Positions 9,361 through 18,095 of a DNA stretch of 64,000 nucleotides are shown here, piece after piece. Source of the DNA: Leucobacter muris (GTDB lineage Bacteria; Actinomycetota; Actinomycetes; Actinomycetales; Microbacteriaceae); contig NZ_CP035037.1 of NCBI RefSeq assembly GCF_004028235.1, positions 930,001 through 994,000 of the forward strand. The letters run 5' to 3'. The stretch's first letter is position 1. Each line of letters begins with the position of its first letter. The translations under genes and the position numbers were made by a program. The notes beneath the pieces were generated by a model that was not told the origin of the DNA, did no database searches, and was given only the letters and a program-made list of their open reading frames with translations.

Positions 9361-10410
9361 ATGAGCGAACCCCAGGGAGCACACCTCGTCGGCAGCATCA
9401 ACTTCGACGACGCCGAGACCACGATGCGCACCGCCGCCGAGCACCTCGGCGACCGGTTGAAGCGCATCCCGGACGGCGAGGTGGGGGAGCGCTTCCACTG
9501 GATCGTGTTCCAGGCCGACCGTCTGGGCGCGACCGACGGCATCGAGCGCGTCGGCGACGAGCCGATCCCGCTGCGCATGCTCGATATGCGGCCGGTGCGC
9601 CTCGCCGAAGGTGTGCGCGCCGCCGATCTCCACCTGCCGCCGCTCGGCTACGCCGACGCCGCGCTCGAGTCGTTCGCCGTCTTCTCGCGGCTGAAGAGCG
9701 AGGCCGCGATCCCGGCCGGCACCCGCTTCCAGGTGTCGCTGCCCACGCCGCTCGGGGTGGTCGGCAGCTTCGTGTGGGCGGCGGACCGCGCCGAGTTCGA
9801 GCCCGTCTACGAGCGCGCGCTCGCCGCCGAACTCGACCGCATCCTCGTGGAGATCCCGCACGACGAGCTCGCGATCCAGTGGGACGCGGCCCTCGAATTC
9901 GCGATGCTCGAGCAGCAGACGAGCTTCACCGGGCAGCCCTACGAGTGGTTCGACGACGTCTGGGCCGGCACGAGCGAGCGGCTCGCCCGCCAGATCGACC
10001 GGGTGCCCGGCGATGTCGAGGTGGGCGTGCACCTCTGCTACGGCGACGTCGCCGAGAAGCACTTCGTCGAGCCGCGCGACACCGCGAACCTCGTGCGCTT
10101 CGCGAATCTCGTGGTCGCGGCCGCCGAACGCCCCCTCACCTGGCTGCACCTGCCGGTGCCGATCGAGCGCGACGACGCCGACTACTTCGCGGCGCTCGCG
10201 GGGCTCGCGATCCCGCAGCAGACCGAGCTCTACCTCGGCCTCGTGCACCGCGAGGACGGCGCCGAAGGCGCCGAGCGTCGCATCGCGGCCGCGCAGCAGC
10301 ACGTGGCGCGACCCTTCGGCGTCGCCACCGAGTGCGGTTTCGGCCGCGCCCCGGAGGGAACCACGATCCCGCTGTTCGAGACGCACCGGGCGGTCGCGAC
10401 CGCCTGGTAG
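9361..10410 (+). CDS. Uncharacterised MetE/UROD-type zinc barrel protein
   Basis: 349 aa, resembling the C-terminal TIM barrel of cobalamin-independent methionine synthases and uroporphyrinogen decarboxylases. A MetE-like zinc triad is visible: His224 and Cys226 in HLCYGD, and Cys325 in ECGFGR. It lacks the N-terminal MetE half, so it is not a complete MetE. A thiol methyl- or alkyl-transfer activity is plausible, but the substrate is unknown. It opens with LVGSINFDDAETTM. It is transcribed divergently from the YfcH-like gene from a probable leaderless promoter. Confidence 0.75.
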   Translation: MSEPQGAHLVGSINFDDAETTMRTAAEHLGDRLKRIPDGEVGERFHWIVFQADRLGATDGIERVGDEPIPLRMLDMRPVRLAEGVRAADLHLPPLGYADAALESFAVFSRLKSEAAIPAGTRFQVSLPTPLGVVGSFVWAADRAEFEPVYERALAAELDRILVEIPHDELAIQWDAALEFAMLEQQTSFTGQPYEWFDDVWAGTSERLARQIDRVPGDVEVGVHLCYGDVAEKHFVEPRDTANLVRFANLVVAAAERPLTWLHLPVPIERDDADYFAALAGLAIPQQTELYLGLVHREDGAEGAERRIAAAQQHVARPFGVATECGFGRAPEGTTIPLFETHRAVATAW

Positions 10411-10429
10411 GCCGCGCCGAGCCCGACGC

Positions 10430-11212
10430 TCAGCCGATGATCGGCAGGTCGATCCCGAGCTGCGTCGCGCCGGATCGGGCGAGCAGGAAGCCGATGATGC
10501 CGAGGATCCATGCCGTGTTCTCGGCGCCCGTGCGCTGCATCCACCCGGTGAAGCGGTGCAGCGGCCGTTCGACGGCGCGGGCGGCGAGCACGCGCGCCGC
10601 CAGCAGGATCAGGGCGGGCAGGATCATCACGATGCAGTAGCCCGCGAGCATCGCGAAGCGGGCGGGCATGCCGATGGGGGCGTCGGCCAGCATCGTCATG
10701 CCGATGAGGTAGGGGAGCATGCCCGCCACCTCGGCGAGGCCCGCGGCGAGGGCGACGCCCACGACCGCGGCGCGACTCGTGCCGTCGGCGAGCAGACGGT
10801 CGCGCCACCGCAGGATCCGCCCGCTCGTCTGCGCCGCCGGACTGCCGTCCGAGAGCGCCGCGGCTTTCCGCTTGCGCGCGTCCGACACCCCGATCGCGAC
10901 GCCGCTCGCGAACAACGCGAGCCCGCCCACCAGCAGCACGACCCGGCCGAGCGTCGAGCCGAGGAAATCGCGGCCCGCGTCGATGACGTTGACGAGCCCC
11001 AGCGTGAAGAGCACGCCGATCGCGAGGTAGAACAGTGTGATCGTGCCGAGGTACAGCAGCACGCGGGCGATCCGGGGCCGCCCCGGCGCGATGAGCAGGA
11101 ACAGCGGGATCAGCAGGGTGCCGACGCTGAGCCCGTCGAGCAGGGCGAGCAGCGCGAGGGCGAGCGGCAGCGGGACATCGGCGAGGATCGGGAGCTGGGC
11201 GGTGACGAGCAT
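10430..11212 (-). CDS. GAP-family integral membrane protein (Sap-like)
   Basis: 260 aa with about six hydrophobic helices: three at each end, separated by a basic cytosolic loop near 110-140 (DARKRKAAALSDG). The opening segment ALLALLDGLSVGTLLIPLFLL is typical of the GAP/Sap family, whose best-known members affect export of glycopeptidolipids or sulfolipid in mycobacteria. The transported molecule here is unknown. It is convergent with the MetE-like gene (19-nt gap) and divergent from the histidine kinase. Confidence 0.75.
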   Translation of the reverse strand: MLVTAQLPILADVPLPLALALLALLDGLSVGTLLIPLFLLIAPGRPRIARVLLYLGTITLFYLAIGVLFTLGLVNVIDAGRDFLGSTLGRVVLLVGGLALFASGVAIGVSDARKRKAAALSDGSPAAQTSGRILRWRDRLLADGTSRAAVVGVALAAGLAEVAGMLPYLIGMTMLADAPIGMPARFAMLAGYCIVMILPALILLAARVLAARAVERPLHRFTGWMQRTGAENTAWILGIIGFLLARSGATQLGIDLPIIG

Positions 11213-11319
11213 GCCGCCACTCTCGCGGCTGCGCCCCGCGCGCGCATCGGCGGAAAGCAGGATGCGGTCTCATCCTTTGGTCGGAGACGAATGTCCGAGG
11301 CTGCTGCTTGGATGGGAGC

Positions 11320-12558
11320 ATGATCACTGAGACGGGGCGGCCCCGCGGTGTGTTCCGAGCGCTCGCCGATCGGCCGGCGGCGCTCGCGGGCAGCTACCTG
11401 CTGCTCGCGATCGTGCTCGCGGCACTCGGGTGGTCGGGGCTGTGGAGCATGTTCTCGCTGCTGCCGGACCGGGTATCGCCGTGGTGGGGGCTGGCGACGG
11501 CTGCGCCCGCCTGCGCGCTCGTGCTGCTGAGGCGCCGCGCGCCGCTGGCGGGGCTCGTCGCCGCCGCGATCGTCTTCGTCGCCGACCTGCTCACCGTCGG
11601 TGGGCTCGTGCCGCTGCTCGTGCTGCTCGAGCTCTTCCACGCGCGCACGGTGCGGCTCGCCCCGGCCCGGCGCAGGCGCATGCTCTGGATGATGATCGTG
11701 AGCACGCTCGCGCTCGTGGTGAGCGCCCTCGCGCTCGCCGACGACCCGCGCGAAGCGGTGATGGTGGGCATCCAGTTCGTGGGGCTCGCCGGGCTGACGT
11801 ACTGGTACGCGAACTCGGTGGCGCAGTCGCGGGAGCTGGTCGCGCTCTACCGGCAGCGCGCCGACGACACGGCCCGGCTCGCAGCGCTCGACCGCACCGC
11901 CGCGGTGCAGGGGGAGCGGGATCGCATGGCCCGCGAGCTGCACGACGTGGTCGCGGGGCACATCTCCGCGATCGCGATCCGCAGCGAGGCCGCGCTCGGT
12001 CTGCAGACGGGCGACGCCGAGGAGACGCAGGAGCGGCGGGCCCTGCGGGCGATGCGCGACGCGAGCCTCGAGGCCCACGGAGCGCTGCGCACCATGATTC
12101 AGGTGCTGCGGTCGGGCGAGAGCGACTTCCAGCTGCCGCCCGGCCGGGCCGGCCTGCCCGGGCTGGTCGAGGCCGCGAACGGTTCGGGGGTCGCCGCGAC
12201 GCTCAACGACGAGGGAGGCGGCGGGCTGCCCGCGCAGCTCGATCAGGCCGTGGGCAGCGTGGTGCGCGAGGCGCTCGCGAACAGCGTGCGCCACTCGTCG
12301 GGCGCCGATGTCGACGTGCGGCTGTCGAGGGGCGAGGGCGAGGTGCGCGTCAACGTGGTCTCGCGCGGCGGCTCCGCCCTCGCCAGCCCCGCGCTCGCGG
12401 GCAGCGGCATGGGGCTCGAACTGCTGCGGGAGCGCGTGCGCGCGCTCGGCGGCGAGCTGTTCGCCGGGCCGGAGGGCGCCGGCGTGTGGGCGGTGCGCGC
12501 GCGACTGCCCGAGCAGGAGGGGGCGTGCGCGCGACTGCCCGAGGAGGGGGCGGCGTGA
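11320..12558 (+). CDS. Sensor histidine kinase, NarL-system type (HisKA_3)
   Basis: 412 aa from ATG 11320; TTG 11308 is an alternative. About five N-terminal membrane helices (residues 20-160) are followed by a HisKA_3 dimerisation domain with phospho-acceptor His in RMARELHDVVAGH (near residue 208). A HATPase domain follows (REALANSVRHSSG, then GSGMGLELLRERV). The last 20 residues contain a 10-residue duplication (ARLPEQEGAC / ARLPEEGAA). The gene overlaps its response regulator by 4 nt (GTGA), so they form a cognate pair. The signal is unknown; the membrane domain has no large extracellular loop. Confidence 0.92.
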   Translation: MITETGRPRGVFRALADRPAALAGSYLLLAIVLAALGWSGLWSMFSLLPDRVSPWWGLATAAPACALVLLRRRAPLAGLVAAAIVFVADLLTVGGLVPLLVLLELFHARTVRLAPARRRRMLWMMIVSTLALVVSALALADDPREAVMVGIQFVGLAGLTYWYANSVAQSRELVALYRQRADDTARLAALDRTAAVQGERDRMARELHDVVAGHISAIAIRSEAALGLQTGDAEETQERRALRAMRDASLEAHGALRTMIQVLRSGESDFQLPPGRAGLPGLVEAANGSGVAATLNDEGGGGLPAQLDQAVGSVVREALANSVRHSSGADVDVRLSRGEGEVRVNVVSRGGSALASPALAGSGMGLELLRERVRALGGELFAGPEGAGVWAVRARLPEQEGACARLPEEGAA

Positions 12559-13328
12559 ACGCGGCGGGCGGTGAGCGGGCTGCGGCGGCGGGGCTCGGCG
12601 GAGCCGGGCAGGCGCCTCCGAGTGTGCTGCTCGCCGACGACCACGGCATGATCCGCGAGGGCCTCCGCATGATCCTCGAGACCCACGGCGTGACCGTGGT
12701 GGGCGAGGCCGGTGACGGAGCGGCCGCGATCCGCAACGCGGCCGCGCTGCGCCCCGACGTCGTGCTCATGGACCTGCGCATGCCGGGCGTCGACGGCGTC
12801 GAGGCCACCCGCCGCATTGTCGCCGACGGCAGCGCCGAGGTGCTGGTGCTCACGAGCTTCGACGAGGACGAACTGGTGCTCGCGGCCATCCGAGCGGGTG
12901 CCGCGGGTTTCCTGCTGAAGACCACCGAGGCGGCCCCGCTCGTCGACGCGGTGCGACGAGTTGCCGCCGGGGAGGGCGTGCTCGACCCCCGCGTGACCCG
13001 CCGCGCGCTCGCCGCACTCGCGCAGGCGCCGCAGTCGACCGCGCCGGCGCCGCTGCCGGGCCTCGAACAGCTCACGGCTCGAGAGCGGCAGGTGCTCGAC
13101 GCGATGCGCGCGGGCCGCTCGAACGCGGGCATCGCGGCCCGACTCGGCATCTCGGTGCCGACCGTCAAGACCCACGTCTCGAGCATCCTGGTCAAGCTCG
13201 GCGCCGAGAACCGCGCGCACGCGGCGGCGCTCGCGCGAGACGCGCAGCTCGATGCCGGGGTCGGGGCCACCGACGACCCTCGCCCCGAGCGCCGCGCGAG
13301 CGGCGGCGGATCCGTGCGCGAACGCTGA
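12555..13328 (+). CDS. Response regulator, NarL/FixJ family
   Basis: 257 aa from GTG 12555, with a GAGGAGGGGG ribosome binding site supplied by the duplicated end of the kinase gene. The receiver domain (about 23-140) has ADDHG, the phospho-acceptor Asp in VVLMDLRMPGVDG, the switch residue in LTSF and the lysine in LLKTT. The LuxR-type DNA-binding domain (about 180-240) has LTARERQVLDAMRAGRSNAGIA and SVPTVKTHVSSIL. The C-terminus is extended by about 30 disordered Arg/Gly residues. Targets are unknown; the neighbouring GAP-family gene and the downstream ABC operon are candidates. Confidence 0.93.
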   Translation: MNAAGGERAAAAGLGGAGQAPPSVLLADDHGMIREGLRMILETHGVTVVGEAGDGAAAIRNAAALRPDVVLMDLRMPGVDGVEATRRIVADGSAEVLVLTSFDEDELVLAAIRAGAAGFLLKTTEAAPLVDAVRRVAAGEGVLDPRVTRRALAALAQAPQSTAPAPLPGLEQLTARERQVLDAMRAGRSNAGIAARLGISVPTVKTHVSSILVKLGAENRAHAAALARDAQLDAGVGATDDPRPERRASGGGSVRER

Positions 13329-13437
13329 CGTAGAATAGTGGGGTTGCGCGGGCAGAGCCGCGCGCTCGCGCCGATCCCGGCGTCTCGTCAGCCGATCCGC
13401 GGCCCCCGGTCGCACGGCATCCCCTGAAAGGACCCCC
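13329..13437 (+). promoter_or_regulatory. Promoter and leader of the ABC importer operon
   Basis: TAGAAT at 13331-13336 is a good -10 hexamer directly after the response regulator stop; no clear -35 is seen. It implies a leader of about 95 nt. AAAGGA lies six bases before the GTG start at 13438. Confidence 0.5.
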
Positions 13438-14445
13438 GTGACCAGCCGTCTGCTCCGCTCGTTCTCAGTCACCGCCGCAGCCACCGCCGTCCTCGCCCTC
13501 GGCCTCACCGGATGCGCCGGCGGGGCGTCGACCGAGTCCGGGCAGCAGGGCGCCGCCGGCGAGACGATCCGCATGGGCACCCAGCCGTGGCTCAGCTACG
13601 GCCAGTGGTACGTCGCCGACGATCAAGGCTTCTTCGACGACCGCGGCGTCGACGTGGAGCTGTCGAGCTTCAACGCCGACGCCGACGTGAACGCCGCGCT
13701 CGCCGCCGGCCGCCTCGACATGGCCAACGTGGGTGCGCAGGCCGCGCTGCAGTTCATCGAGCAGGGCGTCGACGTGTCGATCGTGCTGCTGCTCGACTCG
13801 GCCACCGAGGCCGACGCGATCCTCGCGGGCGAGGGCATCGGCGACGTCGCCGACCTCGCGGGCAAGAAGGTCGCGTTCGAGCGGGGCGCGACGAGCGAGA
13901 TCCTGCTCGCCGAGGCACTCGACGAGGCCGGCATGAGCTTCGACGACATCGAGGTGGTCGAGTCATCGGCCGACCAGGTCGCCCCGATCCTGCTCGCCGG
14001 GCGAGTGGATGCCGGCGTCACCTACGAGCCCTACATCAGCGAGGCCCTCGGAGCCGGGCAGGGCGTCGGCACCGTCGCGACCGCGGGCGAGTACCCCGGC
14101 CTCATCACCGACGTGCTCGTGGTGCGCAACGACGTGCTCGAGGAGCGCCCCGACGAGGTGACCGAGGTGCTCGCGGCATGGGACGACGCCGTCGCCTTCT
14201 ACGGCGAGCACACCGACGAGGCCCGCGCCGTCATCGCGGCGGGCGTCGGCTCGGATGCCGCCGACCTCGAGACCGCGTTCGACGGCGTGCACTTCTACAC
14301 GCTCGCCGAGAACCGCGAGCTGCTGAACGGCGACTACGTCGCGCAGACGCTGCCCGCCCTCGTCGAGGTCGCGCAGCGCATCGGCCTCATCTCGGGCGAC
14401 GTCGACGCGGGCAGCACGATCCGCACCGACTTCCTCGGAGAGTAA
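13438..14445 (+). CDS. ABC transporter substrate-binding lipoprotein (NMT1/SsuA/TauA-like)
   Basis: 335 aa. A lipoprotein signal peptide ends in LTGC (Cys near residue 26). The mature protein is a type II periplasmic-binding fold beginning ETIRMGTQPWLSYGQWYVADDQGFFDDRGVDVE, here split by its recognisable blocks GTQPWLSYGQW and DQGFFDDRGVDVE. It further has NVGAQAALQFIEQGVDV and GRVDAGVTYEPYI. This resembles binding proteins for sulfonates, taurine, nitrate or thiamine-precursor pyrimidines, and sequence alone does not settle the ligand. It is first in a three-gene importer operon with the permease and ATPase. Confidence 0.88.
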   Translation: MTSRLLRSFSVTAAATAVLALGLTGCAGGASTESGQQGAAGETIRMGTQPWLSYGQWYVADDQGFFDDRGVDVELSSFNADADVNAALAAGRLDMANVGAQAALQFIEQGVDVSIVLLLDSATEADAILAGEGIGDVADLAGKKVAFERGATSEILLAEALDEAGMSFDDIEVVESSADQVAPILLAGRVDAGVTYEPYISEALGAGQGVGTVATAGEYPGLITDVLVVRNDVLEERPDEVTEVLAAWDDAVAFYGEHTDEARAVIAAGVGSDAADLETAFDGVHFYTLAENRELLNGDYVAQTLPALVEVAQRIGLISGDVDAGSTIRTDFLGE

Positions 14446-14456
14446 CCCGGCCAGGC

Positions 14457-15284
14457 ATGTCCCGCAACGACTCAGCCTCCGCCGCGCGGCGCCCCCGTCG
14501 CCGAGCCCGCATCGGCCGCACGCTCGGCAGGCCCGCCTATCTGGCGACCGCCGTCGGCACGTTCGTGGCGCTCATCGTCGTGTGGACGCTCGCGAGCGCG
14601 ACGGGACTCGCCGACCCCATGTTCCTGCCCGGGCCGGGGGCGGTGCTCGGGGCCCTCGCCGAGCAGGCGGCGAACGGCGAGCTGTGGGCCGACATCGGCA
14701 TCAGCTCGTTCCGCATCCTGATGGGCTTCGTCATCGCCACGCTGATGGCGGTGCCGATCGGCACGCTGATGGGTGTGAACGCGCGCGCCGAAGCGGCGCT
14801 CGAGCCGCTCATGGACTTCATCCGCTACATGCCGGTGGTCGCCTTCGTGCCGCTCACGATCGTGTGGGTGGGCATCGAGGAGAGCCAGAAGTTCCTCATC
14901 ATCTGGATGGGCACCTTCTTCCAGCAGGTGCTGATGGTGGCCGACGCGGTGCGGCGCACGCCCCGCAACCTCGTGAGCCTGGGGGAGACGCTCGGGCTGA
15001 GCTGGGCGCAGCTGCTGATCCGCATCGTGGTGCCGTCGGCGATGCCGCGCATCTGGGACGCGCTGCGGATCACGCTCGGCTGGGCGTGGACGTGGCTGGT
15101 GGTGGCCGAGCTGGTGGCCGCGTCGAGCGGCATGGGCTTCCGCATCACGGTGGCGCAGCGCTTCTTCCAGACGGATCTCATCATCGGCTACGTGTTCGTG
15201 CTGGGGCTGCTCGGCCTCGTGCTCGACCAGGTGATGCGCGCCGCCGGACGCCGCATGTTCGCGTATCAGGAGGGCCGGGCATGA
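14457..15284 (+). CDS. ABC transporter permease (SsuC/TauC type)
   Basis: 275 aa, with six predicted membrane helices. The BPD_transp_1 EAA loop is visible as GETLGLSWAQLLIRIVVPSA, and FLPGPGAVLGAL near the N-terminus is typical of SsuC-like permeases. ATG 14457 starts 11 nt after the binding-protein gene. The stop overlaps the ATPase start by 4 nt (ATGA). It forms the membrane channel of the importer, probably as a homodimer. Confidence 0.9.
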   Translation: MSRNDSASAARRPRRRARIGRTLGRPAYLATAVGTFVALIVVWTLASATGLADPMFLPGPGAVLGALAEQAANGELWADIGISSFRILMGFVIATLMAVPIGTLMGVNARAEAALEPLMDFIRYMPVVAFVPLTIVWVGIEESQKFLIIWMGTFFQQVLMVADAVRRTPRNLVSLGETLGLSWAQLLIRIVVPSAMPRIWDALRITLGWAWTWLVVAELVAASSGMGFRITVAQRFFQTDLIIGYVFVLGLLGLVLDQVMRAAGRRMFAYQEGRA

Positions 15285-16075
15285 GCGGGCAGGATCGGGA
15301 AGCGGCCCCCAAGCTGCGCATCAGCGGCCTGGTGAAGCGCTTCGGCAGCGGCGACCGGGCGGTGACGGCGCTCGAGGGCGTCGATCTCGAGGTGGGCGAG
15401 AACGAGTTCGTCTCGATCGTGGGGGCGTCGGGCTGCGGCAAGTCGACGCTGCTCTCGCTGGTCGCGGGTCTCGAAGAGCCGAGCGCGGGCACGATCGAGG
15501 TGAGCGGCCGCGAGGTCGCGGGGCCGGGTCGGGATCGCGGGGTCGTGTTCCAGCAGGCGACGCTCATGCCGTGGCTGACGGTGCAGCAGAACGTGGAGTT
15601 CGCGCTGCGCGGGGAACCGGGGTTGACGCGCGGCGACCGGGCGGATCGGGCTCGTGAGTTCCTGGGGCTCGTTGGACTCGAGGGGTTCGAGCGCTCCTAT
15701 CCGGCGCAGTTGTCCGGTGGCATGCAGCAGCGCGTGGCGCTGGCCCGCTCGCTCAGCTACGGGCCCGACATGCTGCTCATGGACGAACCGTTCGGCGCGC
15801 TCGACGCGCTGACCCGGCGCACCATGCAGGAACTGCTGCTCGAGGTGTGGGAGCAGCATCGGCTGACGGTGCTGCTCGTCACCCACGACATCGACGAGGC
15901 CGTGGTGACGAGCGACCGCGTGGTCGTGATGAGCCCGCGCCCGGGTCGGGTGCGGCGCATCGTCGACGTGCCGATCCCGCGCCCGCGCACGCTCGCCTCG
16001 GAGCGCACCCCCGAGTTCCAGGGGCTGAGCGACGGCATTCTCGGGCTCATCCGCGACGCGCCTCACGCCGGGTGA
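15281..16075 (+). CDS. ABC transporter ATP-binding protein (SsuB/TauB type)
   Basis: 264 aa. Walker A GASGCGKS (near 50-57), Q-loop FQQATLMPW, signature LSGGMQQR, Walker B MLLMDEPFGALD and switch histidine VTHD are all intact. The segment DPFGALDALTR-like (DEPFGALDALTR) is typical of the nitrate/sulfonate/bicarbonate subfamily. It drives uptake by the preceding permease. Only 39 nt separate it from the next gene, which has its own leaderless promoter. Confidence 0.93.
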   Translation: MSGQDREAAPKLRISGLVKRFGSGDRAVTALEGVDLEVGENEFVSIVGASGCGKSTLLSLVAGLEEPSAGTIEVSGREVAGPGRDRGVVFQQATLMPWLTVQQNVEFALRGEPGLTRGDRADRAREFLGLVGLEGFERSYPAQLSGGMQQRVALARSLSYGPDMLLMDEPFGALDALTRRTMQELLLEVWEQHRLTVLLVTHDIDEAVVTSDRVVVMSPRPGRVRRIVDVPIPRPRTLASERTPEFQGLSDGILGLIRDAPHAG

Positions 16076-16101
16076 AGCGGCGGCGCCTCCGGGAAGCGGA
16101 G

Positions 16102-16107
16102 TAAGCT
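16102..16107 (+). promoter_or_regulatory. -10 box of a leaderless promoter
   Basis: TAAGCT ends seven bases before ATG 16115, and no Shine-Dalgarno sequence lies between. The downstream gene is therefore probably translated from a leaderless mRNA. Confidence 0.6.
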
Positions 16108-16114
16108 GCTGGCG

Positions 16115-17953
16115 ATGAGAGCCATAGTCACCGCCGTGGTCGCCGCGATCGAGGCGGCGGCCGTCGCCTTCGCCGGGTTCGCGGTGGTCGCGGTACCCGC
16201 GCTGCTGCTGTGGATGGTCGTGTTCGGGCTCGCAGCGGAGCCGGCAGCGGTGATGGCCGGGATCGCTGGCGTCTGGCTGCTGGCCCACTGGGTGCCGACG
16301 CAGTTCGAGATCGACGCGCAGACGGCGCTGGGCCTCGGCCTCGCCCCCGAACCGATCGCGGTCGTGCTCTCGCTCGCCCCGCTCGGGGTCACCGTGCTCA
16401 CGGCGGCGCTCGCGGCCCGCGCCGGCTGGCGCTTCGGGGGGCGCGGCGGCTCCGGCGCCGCCGGTGCGCTGGGCGGTGCGCTGGGCTTCGGCGCCGTCTC
16501 GTTCGCGGCTGCCACACTGGCGGCCCCGCTCGCGGTGTGGCCGCTGTGGCTCGCGGCGCTCGTGCCGGCGCTCTGCTACGGCGCCGTCTCGACGGCGGCG
16601 TTCGCGGCGCGCGCGGTGCGCGACGAGCACGGCTGGTGGCGTGCGTGCACGCGTGCGGCGCAGCGCGGGGTGGAGCGGATCGGCGCCTCCGGCGCGGCTG
16701 CGGTGCTGCCCGCTCGCGCGGCCGAGACCGTGCGGCTCGCGGCCGCCTCGCTCGCGGCCCTCGTCGGGATCGCCGCTCTCGCACTGTCGGCCGCGATCGT
16801 GGTGGGCTACCCGCACGTGATCGCGCTGACGCAGGGCCTGCACCTCGACCCGCTCGGTTCGACGCTCGTGTTCCTCGTGCAGCTGGCGCTGCTGCCCGTG
16901 GCGCTGATCTGGGGCGCCGCGTGGGTGACAGGGGCCGGGTTCTCGGTGGGCGCCGGCAGTTCGGCGACCCCGTTCGAAGCTCTGCTCGGGCCGCTGCCCG
17001 CCCTGCCGCTCTTCGGCGCGATCCCGCAGGGCTGGGGCGGCCTCGGTGCGCTCGCCCCCGCCGCGCTGGTGCTCGTCGGCGTCGCCGTCGGGGTGCTCTT
17101 CGCCCGCAGACCGCAGCAGCGGCGCGCGAGCTGGACCGCCGCCCTCGTCACGCCCGTCCTGGCCGCAGCACTCGTGGGCCTCGCTGTGGCGGCGCTGTGC
17201 GGGCTCGCGAGCGGCTCGCTCGGCCCGGGGCGCCTCGAGACGGTCGGGGCCGATCCGTGGCTCGCGGGCGGCCTTGCCGCCGCCGAGCTGGGCGGTGGGC
17301 TGCTGCTCGGCGTTTCCGCGGCCCGCATCGACCTGCAGCGCATCAGGGCGGCGCTGCCCGAGGCCGTGAAGGCCGTGAACGAGCGAGTGCGGCCACCTCG
17401 AGCCGGCGAGGGGTCGCGCGGGGCTGCCGAGGGGCTGCCGGTGCTCGACGGGCTCGACCGGTTCGACGGCGGCATCCGGCGATCCGCGGGGCGGGCGGCG
17501 GGGGGCGAGAGCTCCGACGACGAGACCGTCGACCTCTCCGACGCGGCGCTCGTGGATTCGGCGGGTCGCGCGCCTCACCCGGGGGCGCCCCGCGGACCCG
17601 AGGGCGCGACGCGATCGGCGGGCTCCGCCGCGCTCGCCGACGCCGCGGGCTCCGACGCCTTCGACACGGAGGCGTACGACGCCGACGCCTTCGACACCGA
17701 GGCGTACGGCACCGAGGGGTACGACTCCGACGCGTCCGGAGGCGCCGCCGTCGACGGCCCGGCCGCCGAGGGGGACGGCGCCGACGCGGGCCCCGCCGAG
17801 ACCGGAGATGCCGACGCCCACGACGCTGATAACGGCGACCCCCATGACACCGAGGCGCTGCTGCGCGCCTACTCCTGGGACGAACGACAGACGGGGGCGG
17901 GCGATCCCGAGCCTCCGCGCCCGACCCGCCGCTGGGGCCGTCGCAAGCGCTAG
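16115..17953 (+). CDS. DUF6350 / PerM-like polytopic membrane protein
   Basis: 612 aa. Residues 1 to about 410 contain around ten hydrophobic helices rich in Ala, Leu and Val. The final 200 residues are hydrophilic and acidic, with imperfect repeats (DAFDTEAY / DADAFDTEAY / GTEGYDSDA), ending in a short basic tail RRWGRRKR. Position supports the call: in M. tuberculosis perM (Rv0955) lies after sucCD and just before purN-purH, and the same order holds here apart from insertions. PerM is linked to cell division and FtsB stability in mycobacteria; whether that role holds here is inference. The tail looks intrinsically disordered and cytosolic. Confidence 0.75.
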   Translation: MRAIVTAVVAAIEAAAVAFAGFAVVAVPALLLWMVVFGLAAEPAAVMAGIAGVWLLAHWVPTQFEIDAQTALGLGLAPEPIAVVLSLAPLGVTVLTAALAARAGWRFGGRGGSGAAGALGGALGFGAVSFAAATLAAPLAVWPLWLAALVPALCYGAVSTAAFAARAVRDEHGWWRACTRAAQRGVERIGASGAAAVLPARAAETVRLAAASLAALVGIAALALSAAIVVGYPHVIALTQGLHLDPLGSTLVFLVQLALLPVALIWGAAWVTGAGFSVGAGSSATPFEALLGPLPALPLFGAIPQGWGGLGALAPAALVLVGVAVGVLFARRPQQRRASWTAALVTPVLAAALVGLAVAALCGLASGSLGPGRLETVGADPWLAGGLAAAELGGGLLLGVSAARIDLQRIRAALPEAVKAVNERVRPPRAGEGSRGAAEGLPVLDGLDRFDGGIRRSAGRAAGGESSDDETVDLSDAALVDSAGRAPHPGAPRGPEGATRSAGSAALADAAGSDAFDTEAYDADAFDTEAYGTEGYDSDASGGAAVDGPAAEGDGADAGPAETGDADAHDADNGDPHDTEALLRAYSWDERQTGAGDPEPPRPTRRWGRRKR

Positions 17954-17998
17954 GCGTGGTCTCGGAGCGTGCGCGCATGCTCTAAGCTGGAGATGCAA

Positions 17999-18087
17999 TC
18001 CACGGGAGTCCCGACGCGCGGGGCTGAGAGGGAGCACGCGAGCTCCGACCGTTCAACCTGATCTGGTTCATTCCAGCGGAGGAAGGA
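17999..18087 (+). promoter_or_regulatory. TPP (thiamine pyrophosphate) riboswitch
   Basis: The THI-element signatures are present: GGGGCTGAGAGGG (18019-18032 region) and ACCTGATCTGGTTCATTCCA with CAGCGGAGG (18057-18083). The ribosome binding site AGGAAGG overlaps the 3' edge of the aptamer, 12 nt before ATG 18096. Control is therefore most likely translational: TPP binding hides the binding site. A -10 box TAAGCT lies at 17983-17988, just upstream. Confidence 0.95.
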
Positions 18088-18095
18088 AGCCTTCA

